DNA of 64,000 nt from Casuarina equisetifolia (Eukaryota > Streptophyta > Magnoliopsida > Fagales > Casuarinaceae): positions 5,641,354 to 5,705,353 of the forward strand of contig CM052362.1 of the NCBI GenBank assembly GCA_028551475.1, in the 5' to 3' direction. Positions 36,151-49,439 of the stretch are shown here, piece by piece; position 1 is the stretch's first letter, and each line of letters starts with the position of its first letter. The notes below the pieces were generated by a model, which was given only the letters and a program-made list of their open reading frames with translations, was not told the origin of the DNA and ran no database searches. Made by a program: the position numbers and the translations under genes.

Positions 36151-39100
36151 CGCCACATTTTGGAGCCATCACTCTCCACTCACTCTGTTATCTGTCTCGC
36201 AGTGTACCGCCGATTCCTGGAGCAAACGGTCCGATCATTCCTCTCGATCGCTGCTTTCTCCGGTTAGTCCCAGTTAAGTTCACTTCCAAAGGTCGGTTTT
36301 CCTCTGTATCAATTCCAACCATTCGTTTTCTGAATCGATTGTAGGGTTTACTGGATTTCGCCGTTCCCCCTCCCAGCGAGATGCGGGTATTGTTCATGCC
36401 GCTTTCTGGTTTAGGTGCTGCACCAAAATTCGATATGCCTCCGTTGTGTCTCGTTTATCATTTTATTGCGGCATATGCATTATTGGGGTTTATTGGTTTT
36501 TATGAATTATTAGTTTTTGGATCGAGTACTTGCTATAAACGAAGTTTAAGTTCAATGGGTCGAGCTCGAAGGTTAGAGGCTAGTGAAGCTTATAAGGGTC
36601 CCTTTTTCTTTCGTCAATAGAATTTCGCTTATAGTGTTCAAGTTGCAGCGAGAGCACATGGAAATTTGGTATACAGAGTTAAGATCTTTGAAGGAAAAGT
36701 TATTGTTGCAAAAATATTTTTTAGGTTTATCCCTAAAAATAAAAAAGAGAAGGGCAACATGTACATGGTTCTTTATTTGAAATCTTTCGGTTGTCCGGTA
36801 GAGATGAAAAATGAGGGATGTCGTTTCAATTTATAGTTTCAGAAGCTAGGAGAAAGTATATAATTTATGTGATCATGAGATGTGGAAAAACGTATCATTT
36901 CATAAACTAAATTGGGTTGTCAAAAGGATACAGGGCAGGTGGCTGGCTTATCAGCGGGAGGTCTGTTTTGAAGCAGTTTTAGAATGGAAAGGACGAACTT
37001 GCAAAGGAGAAATGTGAGGGCCTGGTAATTTGAAATCTTACAAACTAAAGGGTCCCTGGGCTTGCTCAATCAGTCCAGATCTTCCAGTTTTTTAAAAGAG
37101 GACTCGGTGCATTTGCAAAACTTGGGCTACTCGAAGGAAGTAAGGTTAGAGATAGCATTAGTTGCAGATACCATCTTGGACCATATCATTGGTGCTGAGG
37201 CCAACACCTTCTCATCTTCATCTGGCTCTGCGTTTTCTTATAAGATAATTATGCCTTTTATAATGTTTTCTGTAACCAAAGAGTTACTGCAAAGATATTT
37301 TTCCTTGCCAATGAAATTAGTAAAAACTGCATGAGTTCTGATCCGTATCTGTAAATCTCAGACAATATTGTTACAATTCATAATAACGTCAAACAATTAG
37401 TCCCTGTTGGTATATCTCAAAAGTTTCTTCTACATTCTCTTTTTCGCTTGTCCTTTTTTTGTTTGGTCTATAGATCTTATTTTACTCCTTTTCAGCTAGT
37501 AATTCATGGATGTTGTTTCTAAGAGATGACAACTTTATGGAAGCGGTTGAAGTGTTTACCATTTGACAAGAAACAGGAAAAAAGGCACAGCGCTAATAAT
37601 TTGATTGCTGAACTGTTTTTCAAATATGATTTTGTTATGTTTACTCACGATAGGTTCATTCATTTGCCATGCTTGAATTCTTTTTGTCCATTAGTAGTGT
37701 CAGATTTGTTATTTGGGAGCTTCGTGTGGCAGGTTTTTGTAATAAGATGTGGCTTTTGAGAAGGGGAGGCATTAATTTACTAGGTGAATATGTCTACCAA
37801 TGACCACAGAAATGCAAATGAGGCAAGAGTAGTAATTGTTTCCTTTGTATTTTATCACCTTTCCTTTCCTTTCTATATCTTAGTATTTTATTGTTACTAT
37901 TTATGTGCAGTCGAAGAAATTCAGGTCAAGGGTTAATGCATGAAGATAAACTTCCTAAAGTGAATTGGTTGCAACATGCTAATGCACATGATAATTTCTT
38001 AGGGCGAAATAAGTTTCTGGGTTCAAATTTCCTTTTCTCCCTATCTTCACAAAAACCTCCTGTCCAAGGAGTGATGGGTGCACGGTATGATGCAATTGGA
38101 AACATTCATCTATTTTTATTTGGTTGTGCAAACTATAGTCTATTCCATAGAAATGATCTTAGATGCGGAAATATACCATAAGAATTTAACTGTGCAGCTA
38201 TTAGAGCATAGGATCCCACAACAACCTGGTGTAAACTTTTGAATTTGGTGATTGCTATCTTACGATTGAGATAAAGCATTGTCAATTAATAACGGTTTTT
38301 TTTTTAGGAATGGATTATTTTCTTTGACTGCTACTTTTTTGCCAAGTATTTTTCCTTTCTAATTTTTTTGAGAGTGATTTTGTATACTTTAAGACCTTTC
38401 CAGAAATGTCCAAGTTCTTGTTTTATGAATTCACAACTCTTGATATTTTTTCCATGTTACAATATGCCATTATCACTTTTAGATAGTGGAATGATGTCTT
38501 GCGTAAATGCTTTTATATTATACAAGGATGTTATCATCTCAACTACAGCCAAAGACATTATACTTGGATAAGATCTTAATTCTTCGATAAAACTTCCTTT
38601 GGCCGTTTCAGGTCAATGGTCCATCACATTCAAAGTGTTCAAAAATTGTAGGGTACACCAGTGGAAAAGGAAAAGTTTTAGGACAGGATCTGTATTCATT
38701 TTCAGTGGTACTATTTTAAGTATGAACTATTTTCTACTCATGAATATGTTAGAAAGGGTTTTCTAGTGGTTCTTTTTCTCGTTTACTTGTTAAGTTAAAG
38801 CAGCTTGCCAATGGAGCTTGTTGTTCTGCTTGAGCCAACAAACTCTGTTTCAGGTTTTAGTTAATGGTTATGCTTTAACTTGTTTATCCTTTGTGGATTC
38901 ACTGACAATGTTGATCAATACTTCTTTGATCTGATAATTACTTTTCAATGGAAAACTTTGGCAGGCTTGGCATGCTCTTTCCAATCTTCAGGTCTCTTGC
39001 AGGGAGTACACGAAACCTGGAAAGACCATACTGGTTAAGAATCGAAGTAATTTTGCATCTCATGATGTTGGAAGGACTATTTTGCATAGTTCATCCGGCA

Positions 39101-40967
39101 TTGACAGGGGCTCAGAACATATACAAACCCACAGAAATTTTAGTGAAACTGATAGCAAAATTAGTCAACCAGAGAGGTGGATGGACAATCATTTTCCACC
39201 GATTAATGTTAGAGCTGTGGAAGCTGAAACGAATGTTGTTGGCAAAAGTCACGTTAAAACATCAGTAGTCAACCATTCTCATTCTCAGATTTTGGATGGA
39301 TCATTCAGCATTCATGGTATTCATATTGACCATGCAAAAGAGTCTGCACAAATTTTAGCGGGTGACATTGATGTTGGCATTCTTGAGGTAATTTATGCCA
39401 GTGTTTTTTATCAGTCTGAGTTAGATTGGATCCTGGTTATCCTGAATTAGCTTTGATCAATTCAACTTGGATAGGAGCAATTCTGATTGGAACAGCGTGT
39501 TCTCAACAAAAATCAAGTCGGCAAAGTTTAGGGTGCACTAGTAGTGCTAATCAAGTATATAAAAGTCTCTTTTCTTTTTTGATGTGACCATTTTTTAAAT
39601 TTGTTTGGATCTGTTTAATTGCTAATTAGAAGAAAGTTGTGTAGAAGTTTTGTGGTTTTGCTTTAGTGCTGATGTGAATGAGGATTTTGTGGTTGTTTTT
39701 GTTGATCCAAGGCCACTGGTTAAAAATAATTTGGTTTACTTTGGTATAAGTCATGAGTGTCTCTGCTTAATTATATTGTGATGTATTTCTTCATGTTAAT
39801 GTTGATTTTTGTGTATTCATCTGTCTGGCTGTCTTGCTCTGGGTTCAGAACATTGATGTGGACCAAATAATGGAACAGTACCAATCAACTTGCACACCAC
39901 AACCATCAATTTCTAAGCTTCCACCCCGACTGTACATGAGGATAATTTTGCAAAACAAGATGATAATTGTTTGCCACCAGAATTATGTTCAAACTGCAAT
40001 CATGTTCTATCTCCATTCTTAACCTGCTGTCATCTTGATATGCCTGATTCCTGATCTTGATACAATTTGGACAGTGCCCCGAAGCTGCGACTCATTTGCA
40101 GTAAATGAAGGACATGCTAATTGTTGTATCAAATGAACTGCTTGACAATGTTAATGGACTCAGCCCAGAGGAGATTGAAAAGCTTTGCCAAGATAGGTTT
40201 GCTTCCCACCTAGTCTTGCATTCCTGATAAATATGCTGTCTGACAAGTGGATCTATTCAGAGGAAAGGAAAATTTTTAATACTGAATAAACAATTAGGAA
40301 AGGAATAGGATGAATCAGTGAGTTCACGTAGGAAGGTGGGCAGATTGAAAAGCTACACAAAGCACCTGATCTTGCATTACTGTTCCATATGCTGCTGACA
40401 ACTGGATGTATTCAGAGGAACTAAAAAGGTTGAATTCTGAATGAAAAATTTCTAGGGTGAATCAGTGCATTCATGTCCAATGTTTTATATCTGTTATTGT
40501 TTTTATTCTTGTAGTGTCACCTTTTTATACTTTGTAATGTACTTAGCATCATTGTTTAAGTGATATGAGCCGAATAAAGTTTTCTTGTTGTTAGGTTGCA
40601 GCTAAATAAGCAGATTCAGCAGCTTGATTGGCATCTTCGTGCCAACTCAGGTGATGATGGAAGACAAAGATTACTCTATTCTGCATCCGCTGCTGTCAGG
40701 TCTTTTCAGTATGAAACTCCTGAAGTCTCAAAATTCAAGACTTCAACGATATGTGATGTTCAGGTTAATCTAAAAAATGAGACGGGACAGTGTGAAAGGT
40801 GTAATTCGTCATTGGGTTTGTTCTCTTCTGTAGATAGGTTTGGTTTTTCTGCAATGCCTATGGAGAGGGAACCATAGATCCCTAAGTATGTTGAAGTTAA
40901 TTATATTGAAGGTTCTAATGAGAAAAGGTGGAGTAGTCGGGATTTCCATTGGACAAAGGAGCTGGAG
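36150..40967 (+). pseudogene. RecQ4A-like DNA helicase gene, 5' part only, with stops
   Basis: Intact plant RecQ4A (BLM/Sgs1 type) unwinds recombination intermediates. From memory of that family, this locus keeps the promoter-like GC-rich leader (36,150-36,380), 5'-UTR introns and six coding exons: 37,911-38,084 (ATG at 37,936, then 'LPKVNWLQHANAHDNF'), 38,612-about 38,669, 38,965-39,387, 39,849-about 40,028, 40,075-40,196 and 40,595-40,967. These give the acidic N-terminal region, with 'AWHALSNLQVSCREY', 'NIDVDQIMEQYQSTCTPQPS', 'LQLNKQIQQLDWHLRA' and 'EGSNEKRWSSRDF'. Disabling changes: TAG at 38,649, a frameshift near 39,927, TAA at 40,102 and TAG at 40,875. The copy ends at 'TKELE' plus a donor (GTGCAC), just before the helicase domain would begin. 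No Walker A, DEAH, RQC or HRDC domain is present in the window. Confidence 0.88.
40170..40490 (+). repeat. tandem duplication of an exon end plus intron in the RecQ4A-like copy (about 171 bp)
   Basis: 'gattgaaaagct' followed by 'cttgcatt.ctg', 'tgctg.ctgacaa.tgga' and 'attcagaggaa' occurs at about 40,173 and again at about 40,344. The second copy carries a decayed version of the exon end and loses its splice donor. Confidence 0.75.
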
Positions 40968-41189
40968 GTGCACATCTGAATTATTGTTGGGTTTCTTATT
41001 TGTGTAGATAGCATATTGATTGTTGTTTGCCTACATCCACTTTCAGGCCAACACCTAGCATTATTGGAGGCTAGGTTAGCCTCCCTTTTGGTTGTTATGT
41101 TAATGTAGACTAAGCGAACGAGCAAAGGAGTAGAGGATAGAGCATGATAGTATTACAAAAATGATCATTTACATCAACTAGAGTTGATA

Positions 41190-42600
41190 AGATAGTATTA
41201 CAGAAATGATAATTTTCATATTGCGTTTCTTTCTATTCTATATTGCTGTTAGTTACAATATCAATTATCATTTCAAAAATAAAATTGTGGCATCTTTAAA
41301 ATGAATCCTAAAGACAATGAGTTGTTTTATCAAATTTGAAAGTTGTAGCCACTTTACTAGCAATCTTTTATTGCCCATCTAATTTAGCTGGGAGCAAGCC
41401 AATTTCATTGAAAGTTGGATGTGATTTTTTAGAAGCAGCAAATCAATCCTTACTCTCAAAAAGTGATAAACCGACTACGTCTTGGAATTTTCTTTTTCAC
41501 ACCTTGTTTTTCCATGGCTACGTTGGTTTTAGCCATCCTGTCCTATTTTTTTTTTGCAACATACATTTGCATGAATTTAAAGCTATAACTCGTGACGTTG
41601 GGTGCTAAAACTCATATTCAAGTTGAGCAATTTTCCAGTTCATATGTAGATGACACACTAAACAAGGCACTCTAACATTCGACATTCTTCTCAATTTTCA
41701 TCTTGTTTATCAAGTCTAATGTCTTTTCAAGCCAACCTTTTTTGCTCAGCAGATCAACCATGCATCCATAATGTTTGATTGTGGGAGTGATGGAGTAATC
41801 ATTGATCATGATTGAAACCAACTTGAAACCTTCTTTTACTCGTCTTATGTGTCTACAAGCACTTAGGAGACTACAAAAAGTAAGCTCATTTGGTTTCACC
41901 TTCATTGTCATCATGATTATAAACATAAAGAGTACTTGATCTACAAATCCATAAAGTGCAAGCCATTCAATGATTGAATTCCAACAAGCTAAATCTTGCT
42001 CCCTTAAAATGGAGAACGTCTTAAGTGAAGTATTTATATCGCCACCTTTGGCATACATATTAATTAGTGTAGTGATAATGTGAGTATTTAACTTAATTTC
42101 ACTTTGCACTACCCACTGTTGGATTTGCCATCCAAACATGAAATTTTCACTATAACTACAAGCTGAGATGAGTTTTACCATGGTAACTTCATTAGGATAA
42201 ATTCCCTTCTTTCTTCATATTCCTTATTTTGAAGATAGCAAGTGATCATTTTTGTCAAGAAATTGTATTCTTTTGAGGCATTTTATCAAATACTCTTATT
42301 ACTTTTTCAAGTTTTCTCAAACTTGATTAGAAATCAAGTAAAGCACTATGAGCAATCACATGAGAAATAGAAACAACTTTCCAAGTATGACAATGTATCA
42401 TTTTTTCAAGCTCCAAAGAAGACAAAGATGCACAAGCCTTGACTAATAACATGAATGTGTAATTCGTTTAGCATAATCTTAGCCTTCAACATATTAACAT
42501 AATATTTCAAAATTCTTGTTGGGCAGCTTTTTACGTTAGAATTTATCTTCAATTGGTTGATTATAGGTTTCATGATTGCAACGTTATGCTTAACTAATCC
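41190..42600 (-). pseudogene. PPR (E-class type) gene copy 3, broken
   Basis: The best-preserved copy. The minus-strand frame 41,672-42,181 (169 aa) holds about four PPR motifs ('NMYAKGGDINTSLKTFSIL', 'LACWNSIIEWLALYGFVDQ', 'ELTFCSLLSACRHI', 'HYGCMVDLLSKKGWLEKTLD'). The N-terminal part lies at about 42,290-42,600. Downstream (41,340-41,530) the minus strand still reads 'GVKKKIPRRSRF' and 'KSHPTFNEIGLLPAKLDGQ', which fits the E motif that ends many PPR editing factors. At least one frameshift and several stops separate these parts. No DYW domain was found. Confidence 0.85.
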
Positions 42601-43465
42601 AAAAGTGTAGATCTATTGTTGCGATACTCTTTGTAACTCAAAGAAATATCATAGGACCAAAAATGAATTGTAAAAATTAGATGGAACAATTAATGAAATT
42701 ATATTTACCCTACATTTTAAGACAATAAGAAATTATGTAGAAATATAAACCAATGCAATTATTTGAAGATATTAGTTAAGTCAAATTTGACCTAATATCT
42801 TGTTGTGATAAATGATAGAATGAGATTGGTAGGACAAAGTGCTTAAAACACTATGTAATTAGAGTATTTATTCAATAGTAAACACAAAGTTGATGTTTAA
42901 GCTCTACTTTGAATTATAAGGAAATATAAAATTGATGATTAACTAATCTAAGATATTATGGGACAAGATGTTTAAGCTCTTAAACAAAAAAAATTATATA
43001 AATTTTTGCTCATGATCTAATTAAGCATCAACTTTGAGATTATCACAATAGAAGCATCTACAACTTGACTAAGTTAGTAAGCTAAATTTGAATGTGGTTC
43101 AGTATTTGCTAAATATAAACTCCTACATCACAATAGTTTTTTTTTTCCTCTCATGACCAAAACTTATAGCATGCTTTATAGCCATTTAGAAATAGTTTGA
43201 GAAAACATCATGGCCATAATGTAACATGTTACTATTCAAAATGGCTATAAAAAAATGTCACAAGATGAATATTGCCATCAAAATTATTAAAATTCAATTG
43301 TACATACTAGCATAAATACTCTAACAAGATTATAACCAAATAATTGTAACAATAAAAATTTGATTTTTTCATTAAAAACTTCTAAACCAGTCAGCCAAAT
43401 AGAACTAGACTTCAAAAGAGATTGAAGAGGGAGCCAAACAGTGGCAAACAGAGTTGTGGATGAAA
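42600..43465. repeat. flank module of the PPR unit (copy 3)
   Basis: Collinear with 9,366-10,240 and 12,766-13,635, in the same place between the PPR copy and a minisatellite. Confidence 0.75.
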
Positions 43466-43469
43466 AATG

Positions 43470-44040
43470 AAAGGGTTATGTACCTTATGGATGAAAAATG
43501 GAGAGGAGAGGATTTTAGCTGAAAAGCGTAGACGAAGTAAGTACCGACACCAAATATGGAGACTCTTGATAGGCATTGGGAAACGTATCTAGGCCAAGCT
43601 TACGTACCTTATGGACAAAAAATGGAGAGGAGAGGAGTTGAGTTGAGTTGAAAAGCATAGACGAAGTAAGTATTAACTCGAAAATGAAGACTATTAACAA
43701 GCACTAGGAATTGTATCTAGGTTGAGGTTAAGTACTTGTGGACGAAAATGGAAAGGAGAGGATTTGAGTAGAAAAACGTAAACAAAGTAAGTTTTGACTC
43801 AAAAAATGGAGATTCTTGATGGGCATTGGCAGTTGAATTTAGGTCAAGGTTACCTACCATGTGAACGAAAAATGAAGAGGAGAGGATTTTAGCTGAAAAG
43901 CATAGACGAAGTATCGACTCAGAAAATGGAGACTCTTAATAGGCATTGGGAATCATATCCCAGTCAAGGATATGTACCTTGTGGACAAAAAATGGAGAGG
44001 AGAGAATTTCAACTAAAAAATGTAGATGAAGTACTATGAA
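43470..44040. repeat. 123-bp minisatellite, array 3 (about 5 units)
   Basis: Cores lie near 43,489, 43,605, 43,731, 43,851 and 43,974. Unit 2 has a small internal 'gagtt' duplication. It is shorter than the matching array 1. Confidence 0.88.
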
Positions 44041-45440
44041 AATGAACATTTGCATATTGTGTTTCTTTCTATTCTATATTTCTGTTAGTTATAATATCAA
44101 TTATCATATAAAAAATAAAGGTGTGACATCTTTAAAATGAACCCTAAAGACAATAAGTTGTTTCATTAAATTCGAAAGGTGTATGCACTTTGCCAATAAG
44201 CTTCCACTACTCATCTAATTTAGTTAAGAGCAAACCAATTTCATTAAAAGTTGGATGTGATTCTTCAGAAGCAACAAATCAATCCTTCCTATCAAAAAGT
44301 GACAAACTGACTATGTCCTTGAATTTTCTTTTTCACACTTTGTTTTTCCATGGCTACCCTGATTTTAGCCATCTCATCCTATCTTTTTTCTACAATGTAC
44401 ATGTGCATGAACATAAAGCTATAGCTCGTGACGTTGGGTGCTAAAACTCGTAGTTTATTATATGCAAGTCAAGCAATTTCCTCGTTCATTGCAGACAACA
44501 CCCACTCAACAAGGCACCCCAACACTTTACATTTTTCTCAATTTTCATCTTGTTTATCAAGTCTAGTGCCTCTTCAAACCAACCTTTTTTGCTCAGTAGA
44601 TCAACCATGCATTCATAATGTTTGATTGTGGGAGTGATGGAGTAATCATTGACCATGATTGAAACCAACTTAAAACCTTTTTCTACTTGTTTTGCGTATC
44701 TACAGGCATTTAGGAGACTAAAAAAGTAATCTCATTTGGTTTCACCTTCATTGTTGTCATCATTATAAATGTAAAGATTGCTTGATTTACAAATCTATAA
44801 AGTGCAAGCCCTTCAATGATTGAATTCCAACAAGCTAGACCTTGCTTCTTTAAAATGGAGAACACCTTAAGTGAAGTATTTATATCGCCACCTTTGGCAT
44901 ACATATTAATTAGTGTAGAGCCAATGTGAGCATTTAACTTAATTCCATTTCGCATTACCCACTGGTGGATTCGCTGTCCAAGCATGAAATTCTCACTATC
45001 GCTATAAGTTGAGATGAGTTTTACCATGGTAACTTCATTAGGGTAGATTCCTTTGCTTCTTCATACTCCTTGTTTTGAAGATAGCAAGTGATCATTTTTG
45101 TCCAAGAAATTGTATCCTTTTGTGGCATTTCATCAAATACTCTTCTTGCTTTTTCAAGTTTCCTTAAACTTGATTAGAAATCAAGTAAGACACTCTAAAA
45201 AATTACATGCGAAGTAGAACCAACTTTCCAAGCGCGATAGTGTATCATTTTCCAAGCTACAAAGAAAACAAAGGTGCACAAGCCTTAACCAACAACATGA
45301 ATGTGTAACTCGTTGGCATAATCCTAGCTTTCAACATATCAACATAATACTCCAAAGTTCTTGTTGGGTAGCTCTTCACGTTAGAATTTATCTTCGATTG
45401 GTTGATTATAGGCTTCATGATTACGATGTTGTGCTCAACT
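44040..45440 (-). pseudogene. PPR (E-class type) gene copy 4, broken
   Basis: Minus strand: N-terminal part about 45,190-45,440; 44,710-45,027 (105 aa) with 'INMYAKGGDINTSLKVF' and 'LACWNSIIEGLALYRFVNQ'; 44,486-44,668 (60 aa) with 'HYECMVDLLSKKGWFEEAL' and 'WGALLSGC'; then E-motif remnants near 44,190-44,440. The pieces are in order but in different frames. The plus-strand frame 44,190-44,444 is the antisense of the E-motif region. Confidence 0.82.
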
Positions 45441-46300
45441 CATCCAAAAGTGTTGATCTATTATTGCGATAATCTTTGCAACTCAAAGAGACATCATAGG
45501 ACCAAAAATGAATGGTAAAAATTAGATGGAACAATTAATAAAATTATATTCACCCCACATTTTGAGACACTAAGAAATTATGTAAAAATATAAACCAATG
45601 CAATTATTTGAAGATATTAGTTAAGTCAAATTTGACCTAATATCTTGTTGTAATAAATGATGGAATGAGATTGGTAGGACAAAGTGCCCAAAACATTATG
45701 TAATTAGAGTATTTATTCAATAGTAAACACAAAGTTAATGTTTTAGCTTTACTTGGAGTTATAAGGACATACAAAGTTGATGAATAACTAATATAAGATA
45801 TTATGAGATAAGATGTTTAAGCTCTTAAAGAAAAAAATTCATATAAATTTTTACTCGTGATCTAATTGAGCATCAACCTTGAGATTATCACAATAGTAAC
45901 ATTTGTAACTTAATTAAGTCAATAAGCTAAATTTAAATGTAATTCAGTATTTACTAGATATAGACTCCCAAATCAAAAAGTTTTTTTTTTTCCTTTTATG
46001 ACCAAAGCTTATAGCATGCTTTATAGCCATTTAGAAATAGTTTGAGAAAACATCATGGCCACAATGTAATCTGTTACTATTCAAAATGGCTATGAAAAGA
46101 TGTCATAAGATGAATATCGCCACCAAAATTACTAAAATTCAATCGTACATACTAGTGTAATTATTCTAACAAGTTTGTAACCAAATAATCACAACAATAA
46201 AAATTTTATTTTTCTCTTAAAAACTTTCAAACTAGCTAGCCAAATAGAACTAGACTTTCAAAAGAGACGGAAGAGGGAACCAAACAGTGGAAAATAGAGT
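45440..46300. repeat. flank module of the PPR unit (copy 4)
   Basis: Collinear with the other flank modules; non-coding. Confidence 0.75.
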
Positions 46301-46309
46301 TGTGGATGA

Positions 46310-46950
46310 AAAATGAAAAGGTTACATACCTTGTGGACGAAAAATAGAGAAGAAAGGATTTTAGCTGAAAAGCGTAGACAAATTAAGTACCGACTTAGAA
46401 AATGGAGATTATTGATAGGCATTAGCAACTGAATTTAGGCTGAGGTTACGTACCTTATAGACAAAAAATGGAGAAGAGGGGAAAGGATTTCAGCTGAAAG
46501 GCATAGACGAAGTATTGACTTAGAAATAGGAGACTCTTGATAGGCATTGAGAACGAAATCTTGGCTGAGGTTACGTACGTTGTGGCTAAAAAATGAAGGG
46601 GAGAGGATTTTAGTTGAAAAGCATAGATGAAGTAAGTACCAACTTGGATAATGGAGACTCTTGAGAGGATGGGGAACTGTATCTAGGCCAAGGTTATGTA
46701 TGTTGTGGATAAACAATGGAGAGGAGAGGAATGGAGTTAAAAAGCATAGATGATGTAAGTACTGACTTGGAAAATGGAGACTCTTGATAAGTACTAGGGT
46801 CCGTATCTAGGCGGAGGTTACGTACCTTGTGGATGAAAAGTGGAAAGGAGAGGATTTGAGCTAAAAAACATAGACGAAGTAAGAACCAACTTGAAAAATT
46901 GAGACTATTGATCAGCATTGGGAATCATATCTAGGTCGAGGATGGCCATA
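46310..46950. repeat. 123-bp minisatellite, array 4 (about 5 units)
   Basis: Cores lie near 46,325, 46,450, 46,576, 46,697 and 46,820. Minus-strand open frames at 46,435-46,716 and 46,694-46,918 arise from the 3n unit. Confidence 0.88.
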
Positions 46951-49435
46951 TAAGGAAAAAAAAGATGTTTTTAAATAAAATAATTAATTTCTCCTAAAAT
47001 TTACACACTAGAACAATATTTTTTTTTTGGGTAAAAGTCCATTTATTAACATTTTAAAACTATTACATACAATTTCTATTAGCTTAATTATAAAATCAAA
47101 AAATTTTAATAATTCATTTTAGAAGGAATGGTAAGCAATAATATTCTTGTAAAGAAGTATTTTACTTTAAAATTGATAATTAAAAGGGGAAAATGTTCAT
47201 ATAAAAGTATCCTATTAAAAGATTCACAATTTAAAATATATACCTCAAGCACTTCTCAATGTATTTATTTATCTTAAGCATGTGAAAATATATAAATTTG
47301 GTCTTGTATTAATATGATATTATTTCTAAATTTTAGATTTTAATATCTCCATAAAAATGTTCATTTTTTTATTTGTCACCTAGTTTAATTGTTAAATTAT
47401 ATGGATATTGTTTTATTAAAAATAAAAATTATAATATATTAATAATGTATGATCCATGTTTAAATATATAGGCAACCTAAGAATAGGAATTGGATGGGAT
47501 GTTGTAACTTTGCTAATTATCCTTTTATCTAATATTTGCACATAAGGAATGAATTTAAAATATTATTCTTGTATCAAATACAATTTGGTAACAATTGTAA
47601 ATAAGAAAACGAGAGAGAGGGTTATGTATAATTTTTGTTTTAAGGAAAGTTTGATTCATTCATTTATAATATTCTCTTATGGATTTGCAAGCCTTAAACG
47701 AGATGAATAGAAAAATATAGGTTTTTAAAAATAAAATAATTAATTTCTCTTAAAAGCTCCATACTAGAACAACACACTATTTTATAGTTTTTCCTATTTC
47801 ATTCCCCTATTTTTTAGTTGAGATTATACTATAAAAACTTTAATGCTAGTAGGAGGCCATTCGGCTTGGGACTCATTAGGTTAACCTTACATGAGCCGAG
47901 GTGGACCTTTATCCTCTGAAGGCCATTGCTTGATTGCGGTGGGTTGGCTCAATCATTACTTAAAGGAGGAACTTTTAGTGTATTGTATTATTGATTTTTT
48001 TTCTTTATGAAAATCAAGTCTTCCTGTTGATATGGAAATCCTATAAAAGAATGAAATCATGTCCTTGCACATTAATCCCACCAGTAGATCTTGCTTCACT
48101 ACCTATCTCTGCACAATATTTCATATCTATGTATACATTTGGTACTTTTAATTTTAACTTTTTTTTTTACAAAGCTCAATTCTCTTAAGAATCTCTAATT
48201 TTTAATTCTATTAGAGTTAAACCTAAATCATGATCAAAATAAACTATGTGCAAGTCGATAGTTTCACACTAGAAAATAAGATTTATGGGGTGAAATTTAA
48301 ATTAAAGAAAGAATCTTCAACCTTTTAAGTTAAATTTTGGATTGGTCCTTCTACTTCTACTTAGTATTAGAGTTAAGGTTGAATTTGCTTCATGTTGTGC
48401 AACCTTGAGCACAGTAATACTTGGCATGTGAGAAAGTTTATGCAAGATGAGACTCCCACATTAGAAGATAAGATCATTGGGATGAAACATAAATCAAGGA
48501 AAAAAAACTCTTTAATTCTTGAATTAACTTTTATGTTAAGCCTTTGGATCCTTCAACATGGTATTAAAACATGGGTTGATATGTTTCATCCCCTGCAACC
48601 TTGAGCCTAGTGACATTGGGTGCATAAGAGTGTTTCCAAAATAAGAGTTTTACATTGAAGACATAATATAAGGTTTAAATGAAAAAATGACCCTTCAACC
48701 TTAAGCTAGCTTTAGAGTTAGGCATTTGGAATTTCTACAAAAACCAAGATGGTGAAAAATAAGTTAAAAACAATTATATAGCATATGTGCATGTGTCTTT
48801 ATGTATTTTAGTAGAGACTATTAATGATTTTAGTTTTGAAGAAGTTCACCTAGAGGTCATTAAAATTGAAAAAATCTATGTATTAATCATGTGCTTCAAA
48901 ATTGAGAAATATGTAACAAAAGTAGCTTGAAAATAAATTTGCTATCCTAAAGTTTATGGATGATTGGGTTTTGATGGACATATAAGCTTGGAATAATGAC
49001 ACAATTGGTAAACTTCTTTAAAGAACAACCACTTAGGCTTTCTATGAACCATATGGATAGATGCAAGAACATGAATGCATTAGAAGTAGAGATGAGAGGA
49101 TCACTAATTTGAAATTAGATAAATAGATTATAAACTTAAAAAAAAAGAGCTCTTATAACTTGTCACATATTCAAAGGATAAAATTGCCAAAAACTATTTA
49201 GAGTTGAAAGAAAGTAGAGTAGAAGTTAAATAGGCAAAACTAATATGAAAATGAAAGATATTAAGATATATACATATATAGCTAAGCCACTTTTGTTACA
49301 CAAAAAAGCAACTATTCTTGCTCAAAATGGGATTTGACATCATATTGGAGAATGAAAAATATAATGGATAACTAGAACAATTAAAGAAAAAGATTTTGTT
49401 GCAAAATTTCTGAAAATATCTTTTTTAGTTTGCAT
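46950..49435. repeat. tail module B (partner of 14,930-17,420)
   Basis: Nearly collinear with tail A over about 2.5 kb in the same orientation, ending at 'tttttagtttgcattta' in both (17,394-17,411 and 49,423-49,439). After that point A continues into the 17.4-kb repeat and B into unrelated DNA. Confidence 0.85.
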
Positions 49436-49439
49436 TTAT

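Noticed and set aside
36381..36780. Plus-strand frames of 79 and 65 codons after the RecQ leader
   Set aside because: They lie in the probable 5'-UTR intron region of the RecQ4A-like copy and match no part of that protein.
38649..40877. Reading the RecQ stops as edited codons or recoding
   Set aside because: Nuclear plant mRNAs are not C-to-U edited in this way, and one stop is accompanied by frameshifts and loss of the whole catalytic domain.
41336..41608. Plus-strand 90-codon frame, with a sister at 44,190-44,444
   Set aside because: It is the antisense of the PPR E-motif region. The minus strand gives the recognisable 'KSHPTFNEI' sequence.
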